From NCBI GenBank assembly GCA_002007465.1, contig LNAC01000755.1:558277-622276 (forward strand): a stretch of 64,000 nucleotides of DNA. Direction: 5' to 3'. The translations under genes were made by a program, and so were the position numbers. Of this stretch, positions 1-11,459 are shown piece after piece. The stretch's first letter is position 1. The number at the start of each line of letters is the position of its first letter. Below the pieces are notes generated by a model, which was not told the origin of the DNA, searched no databases, and was given only the letters and a program-made list of their open reading frames with translations. The DNA comes from Ailurus styani (Eukaryota > Chordata > Mammalia > Carnivora > Ailuridae).

Positions 1-339
1 TCATATTTCTTATGGGACCTGGAAAGGTATGTGCGTGTGCCCCAGGGAGCTAAGGGGATAGGTGGGACTGCAGGGAAAGGGAGGATGTGCTATTTTCTCA
101 ATTCCTGACCCAGAAGGGGGTCCACGCTGTACTCTCAGGGGGCTCAGTGTGATGCAGGTGCCTGAGAAGTGCTGTCTGTGCTCTCCCCTGATCCCGTGGG
201 TTCCTGTGCATCACAACAATGATGGGAACCACAATGCCCAGCAATGACCAGCAAGCAGAGACAGCACCCCCTGGAGGGGAGGAAACCACAGGTATGGCAG
301 AGGAGGAGGTGACAGAGACTCTCCTTGACCAAACTCTAG
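1..339. other. Unique sequence, no gene seen
   Basis: I see no recognisable repeat or exon here. It holds one CTCF-like motif, listed separately at 262-277. The reading frames are short and overlap each other on both strands, as expected by chance. Confidence 0.5.
262..277 (-). promoter_or_regulatory. CTCF-like core motif
   Basis: The minus strand reads CCTCCAGGGGGTGCTG. This resembles the CTCF core (CC-N-N-N-AG-G-G-G-GC-G-CTG), with a T in place of the usual C after the G run. Binding is an inference from the motif only. Confidence 0.4.
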
Positions 340-1062
340 CCAAGCTCCTCTGAGCCTACTTCTCAGTTAGGCCTCCACCTTGGCCTATAAAAACCATTTG
401 ACTGTGAGCACAAATTATTTTGTCTTCTCTCCCTCCTCCCCACTCTCCTCCCCACACACTAAAAGACTTGAACAAACACTAGCATACTTTCTAACAGCTT
501 AGGGTCACTTCTCCAGGGTGACAACTCCAAACCTTCAAGTTTCTGCCAGAAAGCTCAATGCTGCCCAGAGAATTTACTATTCATTCCAGCCAAAACTTGG
601 TGATGGGGAGATAGGCCCCTGACCCCCCCCTCTCAGAGGAGTTATTTCAGAAAGCTTGCAATTATAAGTCCTTTCTTTGCCCTTTGAGATGTAAATCTTG
701 TACCATCCAGAACTGTCTCTTGGAAATGCAAGCATTCAAGAGCTAACTCTCCCTCCCAGTCCAGGCTTGTGGGAGGGCAGGGCCCAACCCAGGGGGATGG
801 GTGTCATGCTCAAACTTGCACCCACTGTCTCCCATCACAAAGATAAAAGAAGGTCCCTTTTCCTCTGGACAAGCACCAACTAGTAAACCCAGGTGGCCTA
901 GTCTCTTCCACCAGCATACTCAAGACTTTAATATATCTCCTGCCTTTCATTTCTGGGAAGTTGAGGTTAGTTCACTCTGGGCCCTCTTGCCTATTGAAAT
1001 AGTTATTATGAAATAAATTCTTTCCTACTGCTCTAACTAGTATCCAGCTTTGTTTATCTTTG
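340..1062 (+). mobile_element. Probable solitary ERV LTR (family not assigned)
   Basis: The stretch resembles mammalian gammaretrovirus-type LTRs. It has a promoter-like 'cctataaaaacc' near 391, a long pyrimidine-rich middle, and a closing block at about 960-1060 with 'gggccctcttgcctattg' followed by an AATAAA signal (about 1013) and a T-rich end. I see no internal gag, pol or env sequence beside it, so it would be a solo LTR. I did not find clear target-site duplications, and both limits are approximate. Confidence 0.45.
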
Positions 1063-1906
1063 CCAGAGGCAAGAGGCCAGGACTGGGGGGGGGGTCTCAC
1101 CTTCAGTGTTACCTGCGTGTGTTCCAGTGAGGCCTGGGCCATCAAGGCTGTGACTGGATACCACAATTCCCATTTTCAAGGAGCCTCTCTAAGAATGAGT
1201 GACACATTAGAATAATGCTATTTTGTCTTTGGTGGTGGTCACAGAAGCAAAGGCTTCAGGGTGGAGACCCAAGTCTCCAGATGTGTGTTTTCCTGAGCTT
1301 CCTTGAGCTTGGCCCCACTGAAGCACAGCCTTGCTGTGGGGCCCTCATGCTTTTACAAAGCGTTTCTAAGATTAATATGCAGTTTTGCAATTAATACACA
1401 ATTCTGACTTTTTCTTTTTCTGAGAGTAAACCTTTTCAGGACTGGACTCCCCTCCAGGGCCAGTGAGTGTCCCCCTGAACTGGTCTGAATTGGGTCTGTA
1501 CTTCAGGGTGCATTTGGAGTAGGACCAAGTTCACAGGCACAGCAGCCAGACTCAAGACAAACCTATGTATGTTAGCTTGGGGGACAGACCCCTCCCCTTC
1601 CCCCCCCTGCCCCAGACTCCTCCCAGGGGGGCTTTAAACTCAAGGTGCAGAGTAGAAAAGCCTTAAGGGGCAGGTACCAGGTGAGGGCAGAGGGCAGGGG
1701 ATTGATCAGAGCAAGTCAGGGTAGGAGCCATGGGGCCACCATCCGCGTGGACATAGCCCTGGTGTCTGTCATCTGAGAAAGGGCTGGGGAGCTGGAGTGA
1801 CTGTGGACAGTAGATGCACCTGTGGGGACATGGGTACCAGCAGCACCAGGGTGAGCTCACATGAAGTGGGGACAGAGAGCTCCAGGGGACGGAAAGCCCC
1901 GAGGGT
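1063..1906. other. Unique sequence, no gene seen
   Basis: No repeat family or exon is recognised. There are short homopolymer G runs (near 1086 and 1627) and an AT-rich patch near 1365-1420. Confidence 0.4.
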
Positions 1907-1937
1907 GTGTGCAGCTACATGTGTGTAAACGTTGGGG

Positions 1938-1981
<44 letters not shown>

Positions 1982-2095
1982 TGCATTTGTGGGGTGTGGG
2001 GGGGTGTGTGCGTGTGGACATATGCGTGTGAGTGTGCGTGTCGGTGTGGGTGTGTCATTGTGGATGCGTGTGGATGTCTGTGTGTGTGTGCAAAA
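1907..2095. repeat. GT microsatellite with degenerate GT-rich flank
   Basis: A nearly pure (GT)n block runs from about 1939 to 1981. It is followed to about 2090 by decayed GT-rich sequence (gtgtgg, gtgcgt, gtggatg units), suggesting an older and longer array. Cysteine/valine-rich or histidine/threonine-rich frames across it are translations of the repeat, not genes. Confidence 0.9.
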
Positions 2096-5000
2096 TTCAG
2101 CTTCTGCATGGGGGCTGGGGGCTGGGCCTCAGGGGTCTGGGAAGGGCCAGAAAGGAGATATAGAATCAGGCAGCAGCCTTGGGACTAGGGACAGCTGGTT
2201 TGGCTGCACCCAAGAGGTTGTGGGGGACGGAAGGGGTCCCTGGGGCTGGGGCCCTTGGGAGCACCTGGCTCCTCCCTGGAAAACCTGCAAGTGACCTTCC
2301 CCGTCTGCCATGGCGGCTCAGTTTTAAACATGTGTCCAGTGGCCAAGTTCCTGAAATGGAGCCTCCTGAGGAGAACAGGATGCGTCCCAGTCTGGGTGTG
2401 GGAGTGGGCTGGAAGATGGACCAGAAGGCCTTCTGGAAGGAGGGGAACCAGAGCCAGGTCTTTGGCCGGTCGCATGGCCCTTTGACCCCCAGTGAAGACC
2501 TATAGATTTCCCAGGACACCGGATGGTGGGGCCTGCCGCAAACTGCAAACACAAAACTTGCATCTTTGCTGGAAAGCAGCTCCTCCCTAGACCTCGGGAC
2601 TTGTGGACGCAGGCTGTGCAGCTGCCCCTCCCCCAGCAGCCTGCCCGAAGGGCTCTCCAGGCTCTCCTCGGTGGCCCAGCTCTGCCCTTGAGAGCAGCAG
2701 CCTTAGGTACCCAGTGCGCACCTGAGAGCCTGTGGTTAACAGCGGTGTCCCGCACCTGGGGGGCTGCTCTGCTCCTCGGTGCCGGCCCAGGGCGGGGGCC
2801 CTGGAGTAGGTGTGGGACCGAGGCACCCAAAGCCCTGCCCTGTTGTCCCTATAAAAGGACGTTCTTCTCTGTCAGAAGGGAATCTTTGGGGGGACTTTGA
2901 AAACAGTCCCACCTCAGCAAACCTCTCTGTGGCCTTTCACACAAACAGCCCGACAGGCGGACGACGGGAAGGCTGAGGCTTGGGCCCAGCTGCAGCAGGC
3001 TTGCATGTTGTTCTCTTCTTGTGGTTTCTCCTTGGGGTTAAGCAATGTTTCAGTTCTCGGCATAACGACCCAGCGGCCTCTCTCTGAGGTGTCAACACAG
3101 TCTGATGAGTGGGGGACTGGAGGGGGGGGTGTGGGAGAGGAAGAGAGGGGTCTCCACACCAGCCTTTGGGTCCCTGCGCTCCTTTGAAGCTTGTTAGCAG
3201 TGAAGGAATGAGAAGCCCCAGTGTTCCCCAAGGGTGCCTGGGTGGAGGGAGAGGCTGCCAAGGGATGTTCTAGAAAGATTAGGACATAGTGAATGCCAAA
3301 TGCAGCAGGGACCCCTCCTGGGGTAGATATTTATCACCAAGCACACAAGCACTTGTGTCTTGATGAGAGAAGGCTTCTGGCTCCCCTATGGCTGGGCTGG
3401 GTTGGGCTGGAGGCCCCCCAGTGTCCCGGTTTCCTGGAAGTCAACCCCACTCCTGTTCTTTCCCTCTCTCTCATCCTCCCCCCGACACCCCCAGCGGACC
3501 CCGTTGCCTCCTGAGGGCCGCGAGGGAGTCCCTCCAGGTGCCAGGTGTTCGCCACCTGTTGCCTCACTTCTGAGACTGTGGAGGGCACTGCAAGTCACCA
3601 GCAAGCTGTGGAGTGGGACCAGAGCCCAGGACCCATGCCTCTTTCCCTGCACCATCAGAGGGCTACCCTATACGGCCCTGGGCTGGCCTGGCTGGGCTCC
3701 CACGCCAGGAGAGGATACCCTTCCTGGCCAGGGCAGCAACTCTCCACCCTGAGGCCCCACCTGCTGGGCCACCCCACGGGGGTCTCCAGATCCCCGGCCC
3801 TCCTGCTGCCTGCCTGACCCCATCCTGCCTGGCCGAGGCTCCCCGAGGGGCCTCCCTGTGGTCGCCCCCAACACCCGGCCCACTCCCAGGTGTTGAGCAC
3901 TGCTGTGCTCTAAATCAATTCCGTCAGCCTGCACTCACTTTCACAGCTTCCCCTGCAGTGTGGGCGGCCTTTTGACCCTAACCAAGGTCTCTGGGGATCT
4001 TCGACTCTCCTGATAGGAGCAGAGTGACGCAGCTGGCCAGCCCCTTTCCCCTTTCTGACTCCTTGACTGTGGGCCCCGGCTGGAGCCATCATGGAGAGAA
4101 AGGCCCAGAGAATGCTGGAACATACTGGAACCTGAACCCCTGCCCCAGTTCGTGTTATGAGAGGAAAACAGGCAGCTTCCCTAAGCCTCTCCCCACGGAT
4201 TGCCTGTCCCTTGCAGCTGGATGCATTCCTGAAGGCTGGCTGCCCTGGGCCCTCAGAGCCCCAGGCACAAAAGATCTGCCGGCTCCCTCTGGCTCTGCAC
4301 TCCCTTGCTTGCGCCCAAGGCCTGGAGAGCACAATTTCCCTCCCCAAGGGCTTACGCACAGCCCACCAGCTCCCTGTGTGGTATTTTCTCCCCTGTGCCC
4401 GTGTGGGCCTCCAGAAGCCAGTTTGTCACCCTCCTCTCTGCCAAGGGGAAGAGAGAAGAGAGGGAAGGCTATCCAGGTAAAAACCTCCAGCCTCCCAGCT
4501 CCGATGGACTCTCCAGCACCAGGTCCTCTGGAACTAGGCGGGGTGGGGGGCACTTCTGGAAACGGGCATTCTCTCCCTGTGCTTCTGACCTTAGTCTGCT
4601 AAGTACACGTGTCCTCAAGGTGGGTGTAGATGGGAAGACGAGGAAGGGGCCACCGGGAGACTGGGTGCCACTCAGATAGATCCTGTTGATGCCCCCACAC
4701 AGGGCCCTCCCAGCCGAGGACTGGGAGCTGGAGTGGGAGCAGACCAAAGACCAGCTCAGGAAGCGGCAACCACAGCTGGGTTTCGGTTCAGCCAGCATTT
4801 GCGGAACCCCAGCTCTGTGCCAGGACCAGTGCTCAGCCCTGGGAAGGCGCCAAGGGGAATGGCGGGGTGGATGGAGGAGATGCAAGGGGACCACTCCCCA
4901 GCATGTCCGTTGGGTGGTGAAGGCCGAGCAAGATTCTCCAGGCAGGGAACATTGCTCCTAGGGAGGAAAGGGTGCAGAGAGGGTGGTGGGTCGTGGCTGC

Positions 5001-6284
5001 ACACCAGGAGGGGGGCAGCAAGAGAGGGGCTGGGCAGGGGTCTGAGCTTATGCCTTCCACAACCAGGAAAGCTGTCAGGTCCCATAATGAGGAATGAGCT
5101 AAGGCTGAAGGTTCTGGAAGATGGCACAACAGTGGTGGCAGCCTTTGCAGGCAGATGGCCATGGCCTTCTAGCAGGATAGATCTGGGCCCCAAGCCGTGG
5201 AGTCAGTGCAGCGAGTCCCCTCAACTGACCCAGGAAATTTCCCAGTTCAAGTCAAGAGATCCAGCGTGTAGTTAAAACCAGGAAAGTACATTGACCCTTA
5301 CAGGTAGAAATGCAAGCCCACGGGTTCATGAGTGTTGGGTGACTGATGCATCATACACTATAGAATATGTTACAGGATAAAACTTTCTCAGTCTCCAAAG
5401 TCCTCATGCTTACGTCAGATTTTCTTGAGTAAGAGAAATTCTGCAGCCAAATCATGCATGAGTTAGGTCTTTTGCAAATAGCCAATTCTAGCTGGCTTTT
5501 TATAAAACAGGAACTTAGGGCAAGAAAGCCACGCTGGGGTTTCCAGGAGCCCCAGGTTGCAGAGCAGTGGCCTCTGGAAACAGGGCCTGGAATCACAGCC
5601 GGGGCATTGCAGGATGCAGGGGTCCTCTCTGCCTCTCCTCGGGGTTCTCTCTGCATTGGCATGGAGCACATTTCTCTGGAGGTGGGCAGAGTTCACATCT
5701 CTGCAGAATGAGCTGGGATCTACACTCCTGGGGGGTAGTAGGGGTTCTGGTGTGCGGGGTTGGGTCAGATGTCCATCCCTGGACTGATCCAGTGTGTCTG
5801 GCTTGGGGGCAAAGCCACACTGCAGACCTGACTCTTTTTACAGCAGAACTGGTTTCCCCCCGCCCCAAACAAAATCCTTCCTGAAACTGTAAATATGCCA
5901 GAGGCATCCCTGAGAGGAGAGACAGTTGGCAGAGAAGAGCTCAGTGTCCTCCGTGCTTACCTTCCCCTTCCCTCGGTGAACCCAGAACAACCCAGAGCCA
6001 GTTCAAAAAATCAGCACATCTTCTCATCCCAACACGAGCTATTCCTCCTACCCGCCTTCTCCCCCAGCACACACCCCCTGAGTCCCAGGGTGCACCCCTG
6101 CCTCTCCAAGGTCTGTGGGGACCTTGGGTGCTGGGAAGAGGACCTTGGGAATCAGAAGTTGAAGCTTTGGGCCTCGCATGGAGAGGTAGGGTGATAAACT
6201 GAGTCAAGGGTGCGCCCACAGCACTAGCTTACCGCTCCTCCACCCCTGCCCTTTCCTAAAGGGAAATCTGTGCTTCTGCTGTGG
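2096..6284. other. GC-rich, repeat-poor unique block
   Basis: About 4.2 kb with no clear SINE, L1 or LTR, which is unusual for this window. Overlapping open frames of 100-190 codons occur on both strands, for example 4024-4602 on plus and 4469-4894 on minus. They are rich in Pro, Ser, Gly and Arg, have no recognisable domain and lie opposite one another, as GC-rich non-coding DNA gives. A TATA-box-like site is listed separately. An unannotated exon cannot be excluded, since mammalian exons are short. Confidence 0.45.
2850..2858 (+). promoter_or_regulatory. TATA-box-like site
   Basis: The sequence TATAAAAGG sits directly downstream of about 300 bp of GC-rich sequence with scattered CpG (2520-2840). 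It matches the TATA consensus well, but this 9-mer recurs by chance. I see no start codon context or spliced exon downstream that I would call a gene. Confidence 0.25.
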
Positions 6285-6475
6285 GTCAGGTCACTCAAAG
6301 ATCTTATTTATCCCTCCAGTAAGCCATGTCTTTATAAATGAATAACCAGAACCTCACCAGGCCAAGTCCTCAAGGTCATGTAGTTGGTACATATCGGAGC
6401 AGGAAGTTCAGCCAGATCCCCGAGATTCTGAGGCCCTCACTCTTTCCACAGCACTATTGCTGTTCAGAGCAGTAT
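6285..6475 (-). mobile_element. MIR-like SINE fragment
   Basis: On the minus strand this resembles an ancient MIR. The window shows the inverse of the MIR core, with 'aaatgaataaccagaacctc', then 'caaggtcatgtagttgg', then a CTG/CAGCC-rich part. It is strongly diverged and the limits are approximate. Confidence 0.45.
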
Positions 6476-6933
6476 AAACTGTCAGTGGCCAGGGGAGGAC
6501 CGGCACCCTCAGTCCTGATCTCCCATCCGCGGTCGCCATGCCCACAGGGTGGGCACATTTTATGGGTTAGCAGATACTGACCATATCTCTCCCTTCTTGT
6601 AATCCTTCCGTGCTGTGGAGACGTGTCTGTCACCTGCTTAGGCAGGGAGGTTGGGCCCCTGTCTATTTCATCTGCTGCTTGCCCAGTACCTGCTTACAGC
6701 TCATTGCTTGCCCTGGTGCCTTGAACTGTGCTGGACCCACCGTCTGCAACACCCTCTCCCCTACCCTGCTGGATGAACTCCCCCTCCCCCAATATTGCAT
6801 GGCCCAAGGTCTCTGGGTACCTGCAGCTCGTAACACCCACTACCCAGAGCACCCTTCCCCTCTGCATCCCCGGCTGGGCCCCACACTCTCCTGGGCTAGC
6901 ATGATGTTTGGGCCTGCCATAGGCCAAATGGGC
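6476..6933. other. Unique or very old repeat sequence
   Basis: No gene is seen. Parts of 6590-6800 (tctctcccttcttgtaat, then cttgccctggtgcc) vaguely resemble an L2 3' region, but too weakly to call. Confidence 0.3.
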
Positions 6934-7301
6934 TGCTGTGGCCTGAATGTCTCCACCCCATTCATATGTCGGATCCTTAACCCCCAGTGCCTCAGAAAGT
7001 GATAGTATTTGGAGATGGGGCCTTTAATGAGGTCATTATAGTGGACCTTATCCAATCTGACTGGTGTCCTTATGAGAAGGGGAGATTAGGAACAGACCTA
7101 CAGGAAGGGAAGGCCATGTGAAGACACAGCGAGAAGTCGCCATCTCCAAGAACCCAAGGGGAAGGGTCTCAGAAGAAACCAACCCTCCTGGCACCTTGAT
7201 CTTGGACTTTTGGCCTTCAAAATTGTGAGAAAATACATTTCTGTTGTCTAAGCCTCCCAGGCGGTGGTACTTTGTTAGCAGCCCTAGCAGACTACTAGAC
7301 A
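6934..7301 (+). mobile_element. MLT1A-type LTR (ERVL-MaLR), near full length
   Basis: It starts TGCTGTGGCCTGAATGTCTC and contains the MLT1A hallmarks in order: 'ttcatatgt' with 'ccttaacccccagtg', 'tttggagatggggcc', 'ggtgtccttatgagaag', 'gccatgtgaagacacagc', 'caccttgatcttggac' and 'aaattgtgagaaaatacat'. It ends near 'gcagactactagaca'. It is a solo LTR of a non-autonomous retrovirus-like element with no internal region attached. Confidence 0.85.
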
Positions 7302-9114
7302 GGAAAGCATTTAGAAGGTTACAGAAGGGAAAAAAGGTGACAGATCATTCACTAAGCATAAGCAGAGGTGACTAGGAACACCTGCAAAAATGTGCTGGCC
7401 TGCACTTTGCAGGGCCTGGCTGTCCTTAGGGCTGGGTCAGCTGAGATTCTGTGTGTGTATTAAGCCCTCAAGCAACATCACACCTGCTGGTCTACTGGCC
7501 CCACTTTGATGAACAAGCCTATAGATGGCTCTGTGTCCTTTGAACGTGTCCTATGGCCCTCTGTTGAAGAGCTAAGCAGGGCGCTCTTACACTTGACCTT
7601 ATGGTTGCTCATAGCTGGCCATAGTCTCACTGAAAGCTTCAGACTCATCTGCATCCCAGAGATGAAGAGTGAGAGGTTCAGACGGGTGCAGTGGCTTGGC
7701 GGGGTCACTCAGCTACAACAGGTGGGCTGGTGGGAGATGCTAGGCCCCAGGTCCAGGGCATGAAGGCACAAAGGGTGGGGACGCAGCTTGGGACTGAGGC
7801 ATGAAGAACAGGGTGGAGCCTATTCCAACACCAAGAGGCTCAGGTTCCTTGGGAAAATCGTGTCATGTGTTTTGGCCTCAACCCTGCCTGCCTCATAGAA
7901 TTGGGGTGACAACATGGACAAGACAACGTGGGGGAAAGCCCTAAAAAGACTGCAAATTATCTTTCAAATGTTTTTTTCTCCTATTCCCTGTTAGAGCAGT
8001 TGTCCAAGTGAGCAAAAGACATCGACTCAGAATATGACAATGAAATCCAAGGCATGGTCAGTGCCCTCATTTTGAATCCTACAAATGACACATGTCATGG
8101 CTGCCACTCCTCAGGGTCACAGCAGCTGGGAGGCTCTCCTGACCCTCCAGATCCAGAATCAAGGCTGATGTGCTCCATTTGGCCTGTGCTGGGCCATGCA
8201 CAGGGCATACAGAGGCATGGGGTCCTGGTCCTGACTCCTGGTGGGGACTCTGGTTTGGAAAGCATCCAGAATGATCATCCATCTGGTTTTCCTGGGGCTG
8301 AAAGCGTTCTTGGACTCAGGACTTCAGTTCTAAAACTGAGGAAGTCCTGGACAAATGCACGAAAACCCCAGAAGCAGTTGGCTTGGAAGAATGGTGAATG
8401 GCTTGCCCAAGGCTCAGGTTTGGCACCAGCACAATGCTTCTGTCCCAAGGATGTGTTACAGGCTCTGAACCTATAGCCAGTATGTGCTGCTGCTTCACCC
8501 TCCAGGAACCAAAGAGTGGATGTGGAAGGGACTCCTTGCAGTGTAGATGCTTGCCAAGTGTTTGCTTCTCACCCATGCAACGTGGAGAGCCATTGGCTTG
8601 AGAGACTTCGTCTTAGTCCCCAGGTAGGAAACCCTTCCCCAGCACACAGAAGCAGATCTCCACAGCATCAGAAGTTGAGACCAACACCTGGCCACCTTGG
8701 AATCTTCATGCTCCTGAGCCAATGGACAAAGAAGGGGGCCTTTACCCTCTGGGGGTTCCATCCTGATTATCAAGGAGTACTGTTACACATGGAGGGCAGG
8801 GAGGATGGGTCTAGAGAGTCTCCAGAGTGTCTCTTAGTACTTCCTGTCCAGTCATAGAGTCAACGAGAAGGTCCAACAACAACAGGCCAGAGACAGACCC
8901 TTCCTAGATAAAACTTTGAACAATCCCACCAGGTAAAAAACCCAAGTAGGTACAGACAGGGGACAAAGGGAGCCCAGAATGGCTGCTGAGCACAGAAAGT
9001 TCTAGTTGCCAACAGGTGTCAGGACTAGTTACAGAAATGAAAACTAGCTGCCTTGGCATATACTCTCTCTTGCTTGGTGTCTGTAGATGTTTCCTTTTCC
9101 TTTCCCTATTAAAA
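7302..9114. other. Unique sequence, no gene seen
   Basis: No repeat or exon is recognised with confidence. A short stretch around 7660-7730 (cagagatgaagagtgagagg) resembles an inverted MIR core but is too weak to annotate. The longest frame (8054-8476, plus) has no recognisable domain. Confidence 0.4.
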
Positions 9115-9835
9115 AAATAATTTGGTAAACTTGTTAGTGTACTCTAATACAAATACAGAAACATACGTAAATCACAAGTGTATAGCCAGGAGCACACAAG
9201 TGAACACATTTGAGCAGCAGCTACACAGACCAAGAAACAGAACATAGACTGTATCCCAGACACTCCCCCTGTGCCCCTCCAAGACCTATCATACCCAGAG
9301 CAACCACCACCCCATCCTAACACCACATAGTCATTTAGCCTATTTTGAACTTACATGCATGGACTCATACCATCTATTCTCTAACTTAGGGTCTGGCTTC
9401 TTTCTCTCAACCCTACTTGGAGAAAGTTCATCTATGCTGTGTATCTTGTAGATGGTTCATGTTCATTGCTCTGAAGTTTCCTTTTGTGGAGATACAAGCA
9501 TTTATTGACCTGTTCTACCACTGCTGGACATTTGGATGGCTTCTGGTGTTTGGTTATTACCAAGTACTGCTTACATGTCCTTGGGTGAGATGGTTATGTA
9601 TCTCTCTTGGCTATGTTCCTGGGAGTGAAATGCTGGCCATAGGGGTGCATATGTGCAGCTGAGTAATACCCCTGTTTTCCAAAGTGATTACACCAAGTCA
9701 CACTCCCCTTTGCCCCTCAGCCAATCCCAAGCAGTGTGTGTAAGAGCTATGCTTTCTCCACGCCCTCAGCAATGCTCAGGATTCTGTCTTTTTCATTTTA
9801 GCCTTTTTGATGGGTGAGTGGTGGTGTTGCATTAC
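9115..9835 (-). mobile_element. Old L1M 3' end fragment, first of two
   Basis: The plus strand shows the inverse of a mammalian L1 3' UTR and ORF2 end. Landmarks are 'cattgctctgaag', 'tggacatttggatggcttc', 'gttcctgggagtgaaatgct', 'ttttccaaagtgattacacc' and 'cagcaatgctcagg'. It is heavily diverged, so an old L1M subfamily is likely. It is followed at once by a second copy of the same part of L1. Confidence 0.75.
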
Positions 9836-9867
9836 AGTGATTTCTTCCTTACCTTCCTTCCTCTATC

Positions 9868-11120
9868 CCTGTCTCCCTTCAGTCCTTTGACAACTTTGAG
9901 ATACAATGCATCCATTTGAAGTGTACAATTCAATGGGTTTTAGCATATTCACTGTTTTGTGCAACCATCACCATAAGCAATTCTAGAATGTTTTCATCAT
10001 CCTCAGAAGAATCCCCTTACCTTTTAGCTATCACCCCAACAGCCCATTCGGCCCAGCTCCCGGCAGCTACTGATCTAGTTAGTCTCTTTAGATTTGCCTA
10101 TTCTGGACTTTTCATATAAATGAAATTACATAACATGTAGTCTTTTGTGGCAGGCTTCTCTCAGCTGGCACAATGCTTTCGAGGTTCATCCATGTCGTAG
10201 CATGCATTAGTACTTCCTTTCATGGTCAAATAATATTCTATGGTATGAATGTCCCACATTTCATTTATCCCGTCACCAGCTGAAGGAGATTTGAGTTGTT
10301 TCTACTTTCTGACTATTAAGAATAATGTTAATATGAACAGTCACGTACGAGTTTTTGTGTGTACTTCTATTTTCATTTCTCTTGAGTCTATACCTAGGAG
10401 TGGGAATGCCTGGCTATATGATAACTATGTTTCACTTTTGAAGGATTTCCAGATTGCTTTCCTAAACTGCTCATTTAATATTCCTATGTAGAATGTACAT
10501 GGGTTCTGTATTCTCTGTAATCTCACCATCATTTGTTAATAATACTTATCTTTCTTATTTTAGCCATTCTAATTATGTGAAAAGTGGTATCTCATTGTGG
10601 TTTTGATGTATTATAGTTTAAATGGTGTTTCCTTGACAACCAGTGAGGTTGAGCACCTCATGTGTTTATCAACAACTAGAACCTGTCTTATGTGAAATGC
10701 CCACTGAAACCTTTAGCCTTTTTTTTGTTGTTGTTGTTCTGGGCTGTCTGCCATCTTCTTATTGATTTCTAGGAGCTCTTTATATATTCTAGATATGAGT
10801 CTTTTGTATGTTGCAAATATCTTCTACTGGTTGTAGCTTGGCTTTTCACTCTCTTAATGGAATCTTTTGAATGTAAATTCTTTTTTTTTTTAAGATTTTA
10901 TTTATTTATTTGTCAGAAAGAGAGGGAGAGACAAGCTGGTGGAGTGGCAGGCAGAGGCAGAGAGAGAAGCAGGTTCCCCCCCAAGCAAGGACCTCGATGG
11001 AGAACTCAATCCCAGAATCCTGGTATAATGACCTGAGACTAAGGCAGCTGCTTAACCAGCTGAGCCACCCAGGCATCCCAAATGTAAATTCTTAATTTTA
11101 ATTTTCAATTACTTCCATTT
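9868..11120 (-). mobile_element. Old L1M 3' end fragment, second copy, split by a SINE
   Basis: This repeats the same L1 region as the preceding fragment. Landmarks are 'aagtgtacaattcaatggg', 'tgcaaccatcaccataagc', 'gcctattctggacttttcat', 'ggttcatccatgtcgtagc', 'tgtgtacttctattttc' and 'ctcattgtggttttgatg'. A CAN-SINE (10881-11080) splits it, and the L1 appears to resume as 'aatgtaaattcttaattt'. Confidence 0.8.
10881..11080 (-). mobile_element. CAN-SINE (tRNA-derived carnivore SINE)
   Basis: The T run and 'aagattttatttatttatt' at the left are the inverted A-rich tail. 'gctgagccacccaggcatccca' at the right is the inverted tRNA-like head. It is flanked by an 11-bp target-site duplication, AATGTAAATTC, at 10870-10880 and 11081-11091. 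It inserted into the older L1. Confidence 0.95.
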
Positions 11121-11459
11121 TTCTTCTTCCTGTCTTCCTCATTCTCCTCTTCCTCTTCTTCTTCTGCTTTGTCTGCATCTGCCTTTTGGCAAATTCTTTA
11201 GGGAAGTCATAAGCTAACCCTACATTCTTTGTAGACATCAATTACACCATAATGGTTGAGTGCAATGGCAACTTTAATCTTCAGTAGTGTTCCCTCCCAA
11301 GCAACCATGGCTGCTGTTTGAGTGATTGTAATGCCACTGCATACCACGGATCACTAGGGGGCCTGTTTTCCACTGGCAATGAGCTCATTTTTGCATTCAT
11401 GCTCAAACAGGTGGACAACTCCATCACAGGCATGCAACTGGGAGGGCTGTGTCTTGAAT
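11121..11459. other. Unique sequence with a CT-rich patch
   Basis: A TTC/CTT-rich tract lies at about 11120-11165. The rest is unique. CACTAGGGGGCCTG at 11352-11365 is a weak CTCF-like match that I do not call as a site. Confidence 0.4.

Noticed and set aside
4024..4602. 192-codon plus-strand frame
   Set aside because: Same reasons: low complexity, opposed by minus frames of similar length, no domain.
11352..11365. CACTAGGGGGCCTG as a CTCF site
   Set aside because: The bases after the G run depart from the core (GCCTG rather than GCGCTG or GCAG). Too weak to list.
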